Assembly: GCA_001592805.2 (NCBI GenBank)
Contig: CP051140.1
Location: 1,737,501-1,801,500 of the forward strand
DNA length: 64,000 nucleotides
DNA from: Peltaster fructicola
Taxonomy: Eukaryota; Ascomycota; Dothideomycetes
Reading direction: 5' to 3'
Part shown: positions 19,142-32,015 of the stretch, piece by piece
Layout: every line of letters starts with the position of its first letter
How positions within the stretch are numbered: position 1 is the stretch's first letter
Made by a program: the position numbers and the translations under genes
The notes under the pieces: model-generated
What the model saw: the letters and a program-made list of their open reading frames with translations, nothing else
What the model was told of the DNA's origin: nothing
The model's database searches: none

Positions 19142-22100
19142 CTATTCGTCCTTCTTGCTCTTCTTGCTGAACAATCCAGCAAAGGGCTTCTTGATGTAGC
19201 CGACAAGCATACCTAGGAAGGCGAATAGCTTGTCGAAACCGAAGCTCCATCCTCGTACACGCACGGTGTAGATGAAGAAGTACACAAGGAGGTAGTTTGT
19301 GAAGACGAAGACCAGGAAGATACCGAAGTCTCGCCACTTGTCGTTGGCAGAGATATTCAGCGTTGCCAAGAACTGGTCGCCGTTCTGATAAGGACAGTAC
19401 TGGCAGTCCGAGGTGTCATTCGGGTTGAGAAGGTAACCGCCAGCGGAGGAAGCAAAGCTTCCAGCGTAGTCTGAGCACGTCTGACCTCCTGGAGGTGGGT
19501 CAAAGTGTGCTGTTTCGGAGCTTGCGCACTCTACTGGGATGCCGTGAAGTGTGGCAGAAAGCACACCACCGATCCACCATGTCGATGGGTTGACTGCAAG
19601 AGTTAGCTATCGTTCTATGAGTACCGTAAAGCATGACTTACCATAGTACATCCAGTACCTCCAGAAGACTGGGAGAGCGGAGTACGGTCGAACGACACCG
19701 TTGAAAAGCGAGAACATAACGAAGAAGAAAGGTAAAACATTAGAGATGACTGTGAATGTTGGTGCGAAGGCACAAATCCACTGTCCCCAACTGGCCTGGA
19801 ACAAGAAGAACAGGATCGTCATCAGATAGACGTAACCTGAAACACTGCTCTCAGTAGGCAGACCAGTGGCCCAGTACCACAGTGCCCAGTAAATGGTACC
19901 TGAGATGATGGCGATTGGAATCTCAGCCACGACCATGGCTGTGGAGAAAGCGAACCAGCCATAGATACGTGATGGATACTCTCGAGCGAGCCAGAGAGCC
20001 ATATTTCCGAAGAACTTTGGCAAGACTGCGTTGACGACTGTTGGTGGAATAGTCAGGATCAAGAAAGACGTGAACATGCGGTTGGTCATGTCCTGTATGG
20101 TGTAGCCAAGCTGCCAGAAAGTGAAACCGTTGAAGAGACCGACAATGACAGCGACGAAGAGCTTGCCGTACATGTAGCTTGGGTCTCTCCAATACTGCTT
20201 GAAGGTTCGCTTTGTCAGCTCCATTGTCTGTAGCCATTGCGAGGCAGCGAACTCTTTCTGCTGCTCCTTGCGGACAGCCTCGGGGATCGTGCGACTGCGG
20301 GTGAGCTTGAGACCTTCAATCTCCTCGATGACATCTGCGCACTCTTGAGACTTCACCCATTCATCATTCCAATCGATCTTCATGCCATCAGCGCGGCGAT
20401 GAGGCTTTGCAGCAGTCTCGAGAATGAATTCGGCCACGTTCTTGCCTGGAGGACACTGTACACCACGATCTCCGAAGTACTTGATCACATCAGCTCCATT
20501 TTCACCAACCTGGCCGAAATAGAACATGTTGCCACCTGGGTTGAGTGCGAGGATCATGTCAAACTCCTGGATGAGGACAGAGGATGGCTGATGAATTGTG
20601 CAGACGATGGCCTGGCCGGCATGTGCGAGCTTGCGCAGGAAGCGAACGATCGAGTATGCGGACTGAGAGTCTAGACCAGAGGTAGGCTCGTCCAAGAAGA
20701 GTAAGAGAGATGGTTTGGCTGCAAGTTCGACACCAATGGTGACACGCTTCTTCTGCTCAACGCCAAGCGAGTTGATCAGTGCGTCTTGCATGTCGTTGAG
20801 CTCGAGGAGGTCAATAATTTGGTTCACGTAGGCAAGCTTCTCGGCCTTTGGTGTATAGGATGGTTGACGGAGCAGGGCAGAGAACTCAAGAGCTTCTCTG
20901 ATCGTTGCAGTACCATCGTGAATATCACCTTGAAGACAGAAGCCAGTGTTTCGCTGAAACTCTGGTCCCAATGGACGTCCGTCAACGAACATCTCGCCGG
21001 TAACCACACCCATGCGTTGACGTTGACTAAGAGTGTTGAGAAGAGTAGTCTTTCCCGCACCAGATGCACCCATCAGTGCAATCATGAGGCCAGGCTTAGC
21101 ATATCCGTTGACGTGGTTGAGCAGCTTCTTCTCGCCGCCAAGGTATGGTACGCTGAAGTCGACATCTCTCCAGGTGAAGATGCTCTCGCTCTTAGTGATC
21201 TTCTGCATGGCCTGCTCCTCTGCTTCCTCGCCTTGGGAAGAATCGCCCATACCGGTCTCCTTCCTAGCAGAACTGCTGCTGTCACCGCTGCTACCAGCTT
21301 GCTCCTCATCAGGTGGAGGTGCCTCAGCAATTTGCTTCTTGGCCTTCTTGGTCTTCTTGAAGATCAGCGCACCACCTCCACCACTAACGAATTGGAACGA
21401 CTCGGTGAAGAAGATGGTTAGCAGGAGGTAGAGAACAATCCATGCAATGACAACACCAAAGTTGCGCCAGATGTTGTTTCGTGAGTAGCTGTACTGTGTG
21501 GAAATGTATGTCTCACCAGCAACAGACTTGCCATTGACAGCTGCGCCTGCTACAGCACAACCCTGGTAATTCGGATCGATGCCTGGACCTTGCGGAATGA
21601 GCTGCGAAGGTGCACACTCAATGGTACGATAACCAAATTCGTTCGCTAACACAGCTTCGAAGGAGTAACTCAGTGGATTGATCCAATAAAGCCAGCCGAA
21701 CCAGATGTAGTCAGTCAGAAGTTGCGTCTTTGGAATCACGTAACCAGTGTAGATGACCAGTAAGTTGAGCGCGATACCAGAGAAACGAACCGCCGTGTCG
21801 ATCTCAGGGCTGACAGATGCGAACATTCGGTAAAGTGATGTAAGCAATATCGTGGTGATGTAGACGAAGAGCATGTAGATGAAGAACTTGCCAGCGTCGA
21901 CATAGAGGTTCGTCATGAAGTACATGATGATGCCGAAGATGACGACCTGTACGAGGATGACTGGAAGGTCAGTGATGGCACGAGCCACACTGACGGCTGC
22001 GGGATGGTAGAAAGCGTACTCCTTGTGACGGGCAGCAACAGCGCGACCGCTGACGGCCTTCATCAGCTCTGTAAGTTGCAGCCAACCAAGGAAGAGAATA

Positions 22101-23911
22101 CTGAAGAACAAAGCACCACCACGACTGAAGTTACCAGACGAGTCGAACTCCTCGCCGTAGAAGAGGGAGCCGACAATGAGACCGTTAGAGATAATGATGA
22201 AGATCTTGGTGTACAGAGTAGTGGTGTCGCCAAAGATGAGCCAGAACTCACGCTTGGTGCATGCGAGGACCTGTCGCGAGAAACTGACTGTGTAAGGTGA
22301 CTTGCTGGAGACGTATTTGGATTTGCTCTCTGCAACGGCTCCCTCAAACTCCTTGGCATCTTGGAAGTCCGTATGCTTGATGTGCTTCTCGTAATCGGTG
22401 ATGTCCTCAAGGACACGCTGGTAGTTCGGAGACTGCCTGAATGCACGCTCGAGGTCGACAGGAGTTTTTGGAGTGCTGTCCTCGCATCCTTCACGGAATC
22501 TTCGCTCGATCGGATCGGTTATGGCAGTCAGAAAGTCTGCTGTCGTTTGTCGCTCAGGACATTCGTAGCCAAGATCGATAAAGTACTGCTTGGCATCCTT
22601 AGCAGGCCCCATATAGATTTCGTGACCTTCATCGATCACAAGAACCTTGTCCATGAGTTCGTAAATGCCTTCACCGGCTTGGTAAAGGGTGACGAGTGTA
22701 GTGCGGTTGGACACGTCTGTCATGATCCTGAGTGATCGAGCGTAATCAAGAGCTGTCGAGGCGTCCAGACCACGAGTCGAGTTGTCCCATGCAGTCACAG
22801 TGGACTTGCCAGCGAGCGTCTCAGCGATGGAAACACGTTTTCGCTCACCACCCGACACTCCAGGAGTATATGCATCTCCTACTGGAGTATACTTTGTGTG
22901 AGGGATACCGAACATCTTCATCAAAGCTGTTGCAATGACTGGGATCTCGTCTGTCGACTTCTTCTTGGTTTTGTTCATGAGCGCGAATGTAAGCGTTTGC
23001 CACACATTCAACACTGCAAGATGGATGTCGTCTTCTGGGTTGTAGTTGATCTCTCCGCGGTAGGATTTCTTTGCCTTCTCAGCTGCAATGCCGCCGTAAG
23101 TGACGTCTCCAGTGACTTCGGCATAGGATTCGCGATTGTTCGTGACAGCCTTAAGGAAGGTACTGCAGCCAGAACCTGGCCGACCAAGTACCAGCAGCAT
23201 CTCACCGTCACGGACACAGCCTGTGAAGCCATTGACAAGCGTGGCAAGATTGCCCTTCTTGAATCGCAAGAAAGGAATGTATCGACTGAGGATCCTGTAA
23301 AGATCTGGGCCAAATGTGCCCAGGATAGCATCTGGTAACGTTCGCACGAAGGTAGCACCTACAGCAGCGCCCTTGACAGTGAGATCTTTATAGATCACGC
23401 CAACCTTCTTCGCCGATGCGCCATCTTTACGCTTCTCAAAGTGGCCTTCACGCATGAATTCATCAAGCACAAAGTCGTCGTCGTCATCGACAGCTGGCTC
23501 TTCTACCTCTTCTTTTCCAGCCTCAAGATCCTCATTCGTCTTTGCCTCTGAGGTGGTCGTGTGATTTGTCGTCGTCCGTAAGGGATGTGTTTTTCTGCTG
23601 GCCTTGCTCTTCGCGCTTGATGTTCGAGCAAGCGAATGGTTCGAGTCCTTTGACTTCGTCTTCTCAAGCGTTTGTAGGTTTTGTCGAAGGACCTCAAAGT
23701 CACGAAGGGCTCCTTCCTCGCTGAATTTTCCAACATCACGTTCACCCCATGTGCCCGTTCGATCGTCTTCTGCCTCTTCCACCTCTTCAGGCTGGTGTGG
23801 ACGATTGAGCCTGTCGGCATCGGGCTCACGATCACCTCGATGCCATTCGCTTGCTGGTGTCTCAGTGTTGGAGCGCCCGAGTCTGCGCTCGTCAACGCTG
23901 GACCCCCACAT
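19142..23911 (-). CDS. PDR-type ABC transporter (ABCG full-size, CDR1/PDR5-like)
   Basis: Plasma-membrane drug and lipid exporter with the reversed (NBD-TMD)x2 layout. Exons are 23911..19642 and 19593..19142, with a 48-nt intron, giving 1573 aa. NBD1 has the asymmetric fungal Walker A GRPGSGCST (about residues 243-251), signature VSGGERKRVS (about 352-361) and degenerate Walker B TAWDNSTRGLDAS. NBD2 has canonical Walker A GASGAGKTT, a degenerate signature LGVEQKKRVTIG and Walker B LLLFLDEPTSGLDS. Both six-helix membrane domains are present, and the second exon supplies the extracellular Cys-rich loop (SDCQYCPYQNGDQF) and last helix. The N-terminal cytosolic region of about 170 residues is longer and more acidic than in Pdr5 (a run of five Asp near residue 145). 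Azole or toxin export is likely, but the substrate is unknown. Confidence 0.95.
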
Positions 23912-24542
23912 AATCACGATGTTGCAGTGGTATCAATGCAAGGTCGTGAATGAACAACGCCGTCCAATCCGCGGCCTTTCACTGCCTGTAGCAGTTCAGT
24001 GATTGTGGTATTGGGCGATTGTTAGGGCAGAGAGAGGATGGAATTAGAGATGACGAGAGAAACACGGCTGCAAGGAGAGATTGGAGAGCGACGGACTTAA
24101 GTTAAGACCTCCCATAGTGTTGAGTTCGTGCATAAAGTATGCTGATAAATTCGATTGTTGCTGGGCCCAAACGATGACCTCACCCATAAGCTCAATAAAC
24201 TTCACCCGGCATAAACTTCGCACGAGCCAAGGAAAGTCTGTACGCCAATTGTTACTAGTGAGCGGCGAGCTCAATGGGATAGCGGTCGTGAGCTGCGCAC
24301 AGCGAACGATGTCGTGTTATGGTACCAGAAAATGTTGCCGGCAAGGAGTGATCGACATTGGATCGCTCAGAAAGTGGCGTGGTTGGATACCGTCCGAAGC
24401 ATCCGATACATGCAGGGCATTGACACATGCTGCGTCGCTCTTTATGAATCACTCGTCGTCATTAGTGCTCAAATCATAATCAGATTGAGGTGCATCTGTC
24501 ACTTCTATCTTGAGAAATACGGTCAGCGACAAGCCTTGGCTA
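23912..24542. promoter_or_regulatory. Upstream region of the ABC transporter
   Basis: About 630 bp between the transporter ATG and the 3' end of SNF12, both minus strand. On the transporter's coding strand a GCCGCGGA octamer (23968-23975) lies about 57 bp before the ATG. It matches the yeast pleiotropic drug response element TCCGCGGA in 7 of 8 positions, next to an inverted CCAAT (23964-23968). No other feature is seen. Confidence 0.35.
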
Positions 24543-26215
24543 TCAGTATCTACCCGAGCGTGCCAACCACAAGCTGACACTCTCTCGTGCGATCTCACTG
24601 CCCCAGACGCCATCTTTACCTCCTTTCCTCCACTGTTCACCATCTTCGCCGCCACCGCGAGTGGCTTCAGCAAGGATCACTTCTAGGTCTCTATTCTGAC
24701 TGCCCATCCATCGCTGTATGAAGCCAGCGGGTTCCTTGCTGAGGTTCTCGAAGAACTTCCGCTTGGCATTCGTTTGGTTGATCTTGGCAACGAGAAGTGC
24801 AATGTCGCTGTCCATATCAATAATGCCCTTGAGGCCGTCGACGTGGGATTTGCTGCTGTGGAACTTGCTCAGAACAGGAGTGAGTGTGTTCGGAAGAGGA
24901 ACATGGATATCGTAGATGGTGGGTTGTGATGCTGGGGTCGAGTCTGAGGGTGATATGTATGCCTTGTCAACACGTATTGTGTAGTTCAGCTTGATCGGTG
25001 GAAGTGGCTGAAGGTGATGTATGAGTAGTTCTGGCAGTTGTGGGAAGTCAATCTTTGATTTGTTGTAAAAGACCTGCGTCTGTCAGTGCGTTGTCGTTCG
25101 CGTGCTAGGCTTCTCATACCCGCTGCAGTGCCTCATCACAAGTGATGCTACGCTTGTCATCGTCCTCTTGAAGATTCCTCGCACGGGCATACTCCCAGAT
25201 GCCTTGGATGATTCCGGTCATATCGTCTTCGGCAGTATCGAGCAGCTCTGCCAGGGGTGGCGATAATCGATATCGCTCACTCTTGAGATCTCTGACAAGG
25301 TTGATGGTCACGTTGATGTTCTCGTCACCTTTGCGCTCGAATTCCAGCAGGTCGAACGAGTTCTCTTTTGAAGTGAGGTCTGGTGTAGGATTTTGAGGCG
25401 AAGGTTGTTGCTTCTGCCAGCCAATCTGTGCAAAACCGTCTGGTTCAAGCTCATCAGGATTGCGTTGGTAATCCACTGTGATACTCCTGAAGAATGAGCT
25501 GAACTTTGGTACAGGTGCAGCTTTCTCGTCCTTTTCTATGGCTTCCTCCTCTCCGTTCCCAAGCAGTCGACCTTCTACTTTCACACGGTATGTGGCAGAG
25601 CTGTTCTCATCGCCAAAGTCGAACGTGCCGTCAGCATTGAGCCCGGAGCCGTCTTCCACAACCTGCCAAGGCTGGCCATCCGCAGTATTGCTGATCCAAA
25701 CACGCAGTATCCCTTCTCTTTGCTGTACGATCGTTTTGCGTTATCCATGACGTCGAGTCGTTTGCGCATCATGAGCGCGTCCAGCCGTCTTTCTGCATCG
25801 CGCAACTGCTCGTACCGTTGCACACCGTCTCCTACGACTACGCCGGACAACTCATCTGGAATTTGTCGATCTGTAGGCTTGCGACTCGAGCGCTTCATCT
25901 TCTCGCGACGTAAAAGCTCTTGGTGTTGGTCTTCGGGATGCGCGCGTGTCATGATCTGTTGAGGTGCTTGCGCTGGCGGCGCAATTGGTCCTGCGTTACG
26001 ATAAGTGACTGCCATATCGTGGTAGGAGATCTTCCGCGAATGATGAGAGCTCGGCGCGTTGCGAGCGTACATGTTTGAGGGTGTGGAAAGGTGCAATGAT
26101 CTGTGATTCGTTGCATTGGTGTCAAGGGAGGAAAAGCTGTTTCCTGAAGTTCAATGCCAGAGGAAAGTGACTTACCCGGACCACGTCGCGAAACATTTCG
26201 ATATCCCTGCATCAT
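24543..26215 (-). CDS. SNF12: SWI/SNF subunit SNF12 (SMARCD/BAF60); one frame break
   Basis: Core subunit of the SWI/SNF (or RSC, as Rsc6) chromatin remodeller. The C-terminal exon is 25073..24543, joined through a 46-nt intron (25074..25119) to a long exon above 25120. The SWIB domain is clear: RYRLSPPLAELLDTAEDDMT and IIQGIWEYARARNLQE, then after splicing VFYNKSKIDFPQLPELLIHH. The C-terminal helix INQTNAKRKFFENLSKEPAG is typical. Upstream, RLDALMMRKRLDVMDNAKRS must be followed by ILRVWISNTADGQPWQVVED. These lie in different frames, with the break in a GGG run at 25711-25713. The 5' end is uncertain. ATG 26072 is one option. Another is an upstream exon starting MMQGYRNVSRRGP at 26215, spliced either by a 167-nt intron to 26008 or by an implausibly short 32-nt one. 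Confidence 0.85.
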
Positions 26216-27377
26216 ACCTCGTGGACTGGCACATCCGCCGACGATAGTGATAAATGAATTGTTTGATGAAGTTGGGACGCTCGCTGGCTGGCTTCCGACG
26301 GGAGAGGACGCGACACAGACGAAGGCGCGTCTATGCCCTGGGCAGACAACAGGCAGGTGAAGTGAGGGGCATTACAAGCACGTGCAGACCTACAACTCTT
26401 CCTTCATCCTGAACAACATTTACAAGACCTGCACGGTACGATGCAATGCCACAGGCTGGCAGTCTTGGTGTCCCATGGGCGCGTCATGGCTTGAAGCTGC
26501 TCGTAGAGAGAGGCTTGGTGGCTCAGCGACACGACTTCGCAAGTAGGACCTTCACGACGATCGACTGCTTTATCATCCTGGCATGCAAGAGTTGTGGCAC
26601 GGCCATGGTACTGTGATCACCTGCCGCAGCGGCAGAATGAAGCTGCTTGGTGCTCTCGTCTTGTCTGGTCGACATTGTTGAGCATCCCATGCCAAGCCTC
26701 AGAGTTGGACAATTTGACGCTTCCATTAGCAACATTCAGATTTCCCGCAAGCTCGACTAATAAGCACGAAGATACTCACCTTGAAGTTGCACGAAGAAGC
26801 TATGACACGCGTCAGTCAACACAATGCTGCGGATGCTGAGCCACTGTAAGAGAGCCATACTGGCAAACGGTAAGGATGGATAACAGTGGTTGCACCGTAA
26901 GTCCAGGTCTACCCTACCCTGTCTCATCGTCCTTCATTCACATCTGCTATCATGGTAGCCAACTCGCATAGATATATCTTCGAGGACTGGGTGATCAGAT
27001 ATCAGTGAAGAACTGGTCAAGCAACCCAAGGCTTAAGCAACCCAAGGCTTGACGTGATGGATTGCTGATCGCTTGCTCAGGTCTACACTCCCGAGATCCT
27101 CATACAGGTCCATTCAGCGCAGGCACCAGAGGCGCGGCACAAGTTTAAGGCACTCTTCTTACCTCGGGAACCTCGAGTACGCCGTTATACAGCATTCTGG
27201 AACGATATGTGGCCGGCTTTCTGCCGAGAAATCTCAAAGCAAAGGATATTCCTCCCAAGTCTGACGAATTGCTAGCAAGCAGAAAGCTATATGCCCGGGA
27301 TCCAGCTCTGCAGCTGCTCGATCACTGGGTGCGAAGGATCCGCGGTGCACACCTTCGCAGAACTATTACTTTTGTAT
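26216..27377. other. Intergenic, no gene seen
   Basis: About 1.16 kb between the SNF12 start and the thiolase stop, the longest gene-free stretch here. It contains a perfect 2 x 16-bp tandem repeat at 27019-27050. Short open frames on both strands show no family pattern. Confidence 0.55.
27019..27050. repeat. Tandem duplication, 16 bp x 2
   Basis: Two head-to-tail perfect copies of AAGCAACCCAAGGCTT in the gene-free stretch upstream of SNF12. The unit ends are themselves an AAGC/GCTT inverted pair. Too few copies for a minisatellite call. Confidence 0.9.
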
Positions 27378-28744
<1,367 letters not shown>

Positions 28745-29178
28745 CTTGACTCGTGTATTTGTGATTCAGAGGCAAGACGGCTAGATGTACTTTGAAGGTA
28801 CATGGAGTTCTGAAGCCGCCGAGCTCGGAACGTGAAACGGAATTGCCCGTCGATTTGCATGTGAAGGACGATGTTGCAACGACGAATGTCAATGTAATGC
28901 ATGGACCTGTCACCCATTGACAAGTATATGATTTCTTTTCTGAGGACAAGAGCTAAAAACTCATGATCTCACCACCATTACAGTTGGCTTGGCGACATCT
29001 GGAGTGCGTGGCAAGGACGACTGCAGATCAAGCATTCTCGGAAGTGGCTCACTACTCATATTGACATGTCGGGTACAGCGATTGGTTTTATGCGTCCGCA
29101 GTGCTGATGAAGACGAGCTCCTTCGACGCCCGATCACTGCTGTGACGCTCACGATGCTCGAAGTAGCCTCAGACTCGT
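28745..29178. other. Intergenic, no gene seen
   Basis: 434 bp between the thiolase start and the stop of the next minus-strand gene. It should hold the thiolase promoter. Nothing else is recognised. Confidence 0.55.
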
Positions 29179-30152
29179 TCATTCGGCAGTCAACATCTGG
29201 ATCTGACACTTGCGATAGTCCGAACCAGCCTCGTCCCAGTCGATCAAGGCGCGTCTACAGGCTTCACGGTCGAACGTGTCCGGCCACAACCAACCATGTT
29301 TAGTGTACAGTGCCTTTAGGTACTTCGCAGCTTGTTAGCCATGCAAGGAGGGCTCAGGACGATGGCTTACTGCAGCTTCTCCAGGCGAGTCGCCTGGAAA
29401 CATGACGTCCGGCGCCTTGTCATGAATCCATGGTATCCATAGAAGAGCGTCGATATCGATTCTGATCATGAGGAAATACTCTCGGACAGGCATGGTGCGT
29501 TTGCTGCACTCATTCCGCCATGAACGTGGATCTCCTTGAGCGTAGTCTGGGTCGTGAGAACTGTCTACGACCATGTATCTTGTCACTGTGCCTGGGCGGC
29601 CGTGTTAGCTGCTCATCACGGGCTGTCAGGATAATCCTCATTACCATCGGACGTATCGAGTAAGAGATAATCGCCATGCACCATGCCGGTGGTCAAACAA
29701 ACGACCCATGGCGGTAGGTCAAGAAGCGGCTGCTGAATGTATTCAAGGTACCGTGATCTTAGATGCTTCTCCTCTTGAGTCGCCTTACGCAATGCCTTAC
29801 TGACTCGCTCGTCGTGGAAGTCAATCAGGCGAGTGTTTCGAGTGATTACTGGCCAAGTCTGGTGAGGAGCCCAGGGCTTGTCCCGGCCTGGTATGCATAT
29901 GTAAGGCATATGCGCAAGAAGCTCGACCACCTCGATTGTTTTGCCAAGCGGCTTAAAGAGCTCAGGTGTGATGTCTGGCCATCCTCCATTAGGAGGCTGT
30001 AGCATCCATTCCCTCTCCAGAGTGGGGACCCTCACAGTGAAGTACTGCAAGAAGTCGTTGATCACATTCACGCACTCTTGCCTGTTGTATGTTGACGAAC
30101 TTACCAGTCTCGGATCTCTGCTGTAGCCCGAAGGCATATCGCTTCCTGTCAT
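29179..30152 (-). CDS. Conserved fungal protein of unknown function
   Basis: A 287-aa protein from three exons: 30152..29645, 29591..29371 and 29313..29179 (introns 53 and 57 nt). The layout matches a widespread, unnamed ascomycete family. It has an N-terminal helix (VINDFLQYFTVRVPTLEREW), a PPNGGWPDITPELFKPLGKT motif, a hydrophobic YICIPGRD segment, the WVVCLTTGMVHGDYLLLDTS strand pair, then after splicing DGTVTRYMVV, a WR...PVREYFLMIRI segment, and a terminal HGW...DTFDREACRRALIDWDEAG. The fold appears globular and cytosolic, somewhat like SUKH/SMI1-type proteins in layout, but I cannot claim homology. It is divergent from the next gene with 249 bp between ATGs. Confidence 0.8.
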
Positions 30153-30401
30153 TGTGCTTCGGCTCGCCGCATCATATATAGCGCGGTGTATAAGTGTGAG
30201 CACATCAGTGCTGTCGAAGTCCTGAGCAGGCAGACATGCTGATCCCTTCCGTTATGGTTCGTGCTTCATCACCACCACATCATTGGCTACAGGCTGTCAG
30301 GAATCGATGAGCCTCTTACATTTCTCTTTACTTCATCTTGTGCCTGGCCACCATTTCTGCATTATAGCAGCAGGCCATCCGCGCGCCCAAGAGCAGCGAC
30401 A

Positions 30402-31331
30402 ATGTCTTCAGTAGTACCTACGGACCTGACGATCCTTTTTGACGCGAACGCCAACGCATGCTCTCGGTCATATCCAATCGGGTGGCCGCACTTCTGCAGC
30501 TACTGCATAGCTACCTGCTGTATTGGTAAGAAAACGAAGCCCAAATGCTCGCCTGGCGCCATCCAAAAGGCCCGTTCCAGAGATGCCTACGATGCATGAT
30601 GCCGAGCCAGATTTCTTCCCAACTCCTCGTCATCCTCTCAGGATATGACTTGTCTGTTCTGGTCCTTTCCTTTTCCATAATGCTCTGCAGGTGAGGTGAC
30701 TTGTCCTCAGATAGTCGCCTCTGCAAACACTATGCGCATTTGCTTGTTGCCATGAGTACGCAGGACTTGCTGGCGATCCCAGCCTCGTGCGCTATCTGTG
30801 GTGCGGGACACGATTGCCATCACGAGAGTGAGAGCTTGGAGCTGGCATTACGACAAGCTCAGGACCGATGGAATCGTATCATTGACATTCGGTACGTGCA
30901 GCACTCGTAGAAATATTGCAGCTCTGACCTCAGGTAGTACATGGGTGCTGGAGCATGCAAGACAAGAAGTCGCCAAAACGTACGATGCCCTTAAGCGAGA
31001 ACGACTCAACGCACATCATGCGTATCTCAGCAAGCTACCGTGCTACACTGTGTACGCTCGTTACCAAGGCAATCCGCCTATCCATCCCAATCAGCTTCAG
31101 CAGCTCAAGGCGCAGATTCATCATGCGGAACAGATCTTTCGACAAGGTATCAATGAGGATTGGCAACGAAGCTGTCTGAAATACCCCATGGTATTGGATT
31201 ACTTCTTCAGTCTTGTCAAGATCTCTTGGCCGGGTGATGACAATCCCTTGGTGCAGGATCCTCGTATTGGCGGACAAAGACGTGTGAAAGATAGAAGAGA
31301 GAGTTCAGATCATGGCAGACGATATGGTTGA
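30402..31331 (+). CDS. Cys-rich hypothetical fungal protein
   Basis: Predicted 232-aa protein from exons 30402..30525, 30711..30891 and 30938..31331. The second intron is a standard 46 nt. The first is 185 nt, long for this window. The joins keep frame and give ILFDANANACSRSYPIGW and CSYCIATCCID, then CAICGAGHDCHHESESLELA. A basic helical region VLEHARQEVAKTYDALKRER and a charged tail end it. The Cys/His clusters could bind zinc. It resembles a lineage-expanded class of small fungal proteins with an LFD...C...C opening, but I do not know a function. The first intron is the weak point: an inner AG (30689-30690) is also usable as a splice acceptor. Confidence 0.6.
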
Positions 31332-32015
31332 TATCTTTGGCGTAGCAACAGACCGCTAGACAAGATGCCCTGTGGACTGGCCTTATCAATGGTTATCGGT
31401 ATTTGGTGTTGAACACCTATGGCCTTCTTGCTACGAGGTCAGATAACCATCAGACGCTCACACGGACACAAGTGAGACAGCCATCAATCCACCCGGGAAG
31501 CAAATCTGAGACCTATCGAGACCTACAGACCTGCAGGCCCAGAGATCTCTGAACGAGGTTTGGGTGGCGCTGGACTTCATGATTCCGAGGAGACTTCGTC
31601 AGTACGGCCTTCAAAACCTGCACAAGGCCCCTTCATCAGCGCCTTCCTGCTGGATTCTGTCTCTTGAGGCTCCTCCACGGATAGATCTGCAAGACCATAC
31701 GGATTGATAACGTACAGATTGGCTGACTGGAAGCCTTGCTTCGAAGAGAGCTCTTGCAAGAAGTACTCCTCAATTAGACTATACCTTGCGGCGAATAACA
31801 CCTGGGATGATCTGAGATGGATCAAGTAGAGCAGCAATGACCTTGGCTTGATGTCGCAGCCTTATAGGCACAAGAGACGTGGTTTCGTGTACGACCGTAC
31901 GTACTATAACACCAAAGCAATGCAGCACATCCGCATCAACAGAGGGTTACAACACCTGCAGAGGCTCTCAGGCTTAACAAAATGCATATATTCTTGGGTA
32001 TCATACGGTAAAAAC
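31332..32015. other. Intergenic, no gene seen
   Basis: About 680 bp between convergent genes. A minus-strand frame at 31577..31837 (86 codons) has a protein-like C-terminus but no good start or recognisable family. Confidence 0.5.

Noticed and set aside
23630-23650. Sequence matching a tRNA B box (GGTTCGAGTCC)
   Set aside because: It lies inside the coding sequence of the ABC transporter N-terminus, and no A box or cloverleaf can be drawn around it.
26144-26175. 32-nt intron at the 5' end of SNF12
   Set aside because: It restores frame to a plausible N-terminus but is too short for fungal splicing. A longer intron or a downstream start is more likely.
31577-31837. 86-codon minus-strand frame with a protein-like tail (GLADLSVEEPQETESSRK)
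   Set aside because: No plausible upstream exon or start in context, and no family match from memory. It could be revisited with RNA data.
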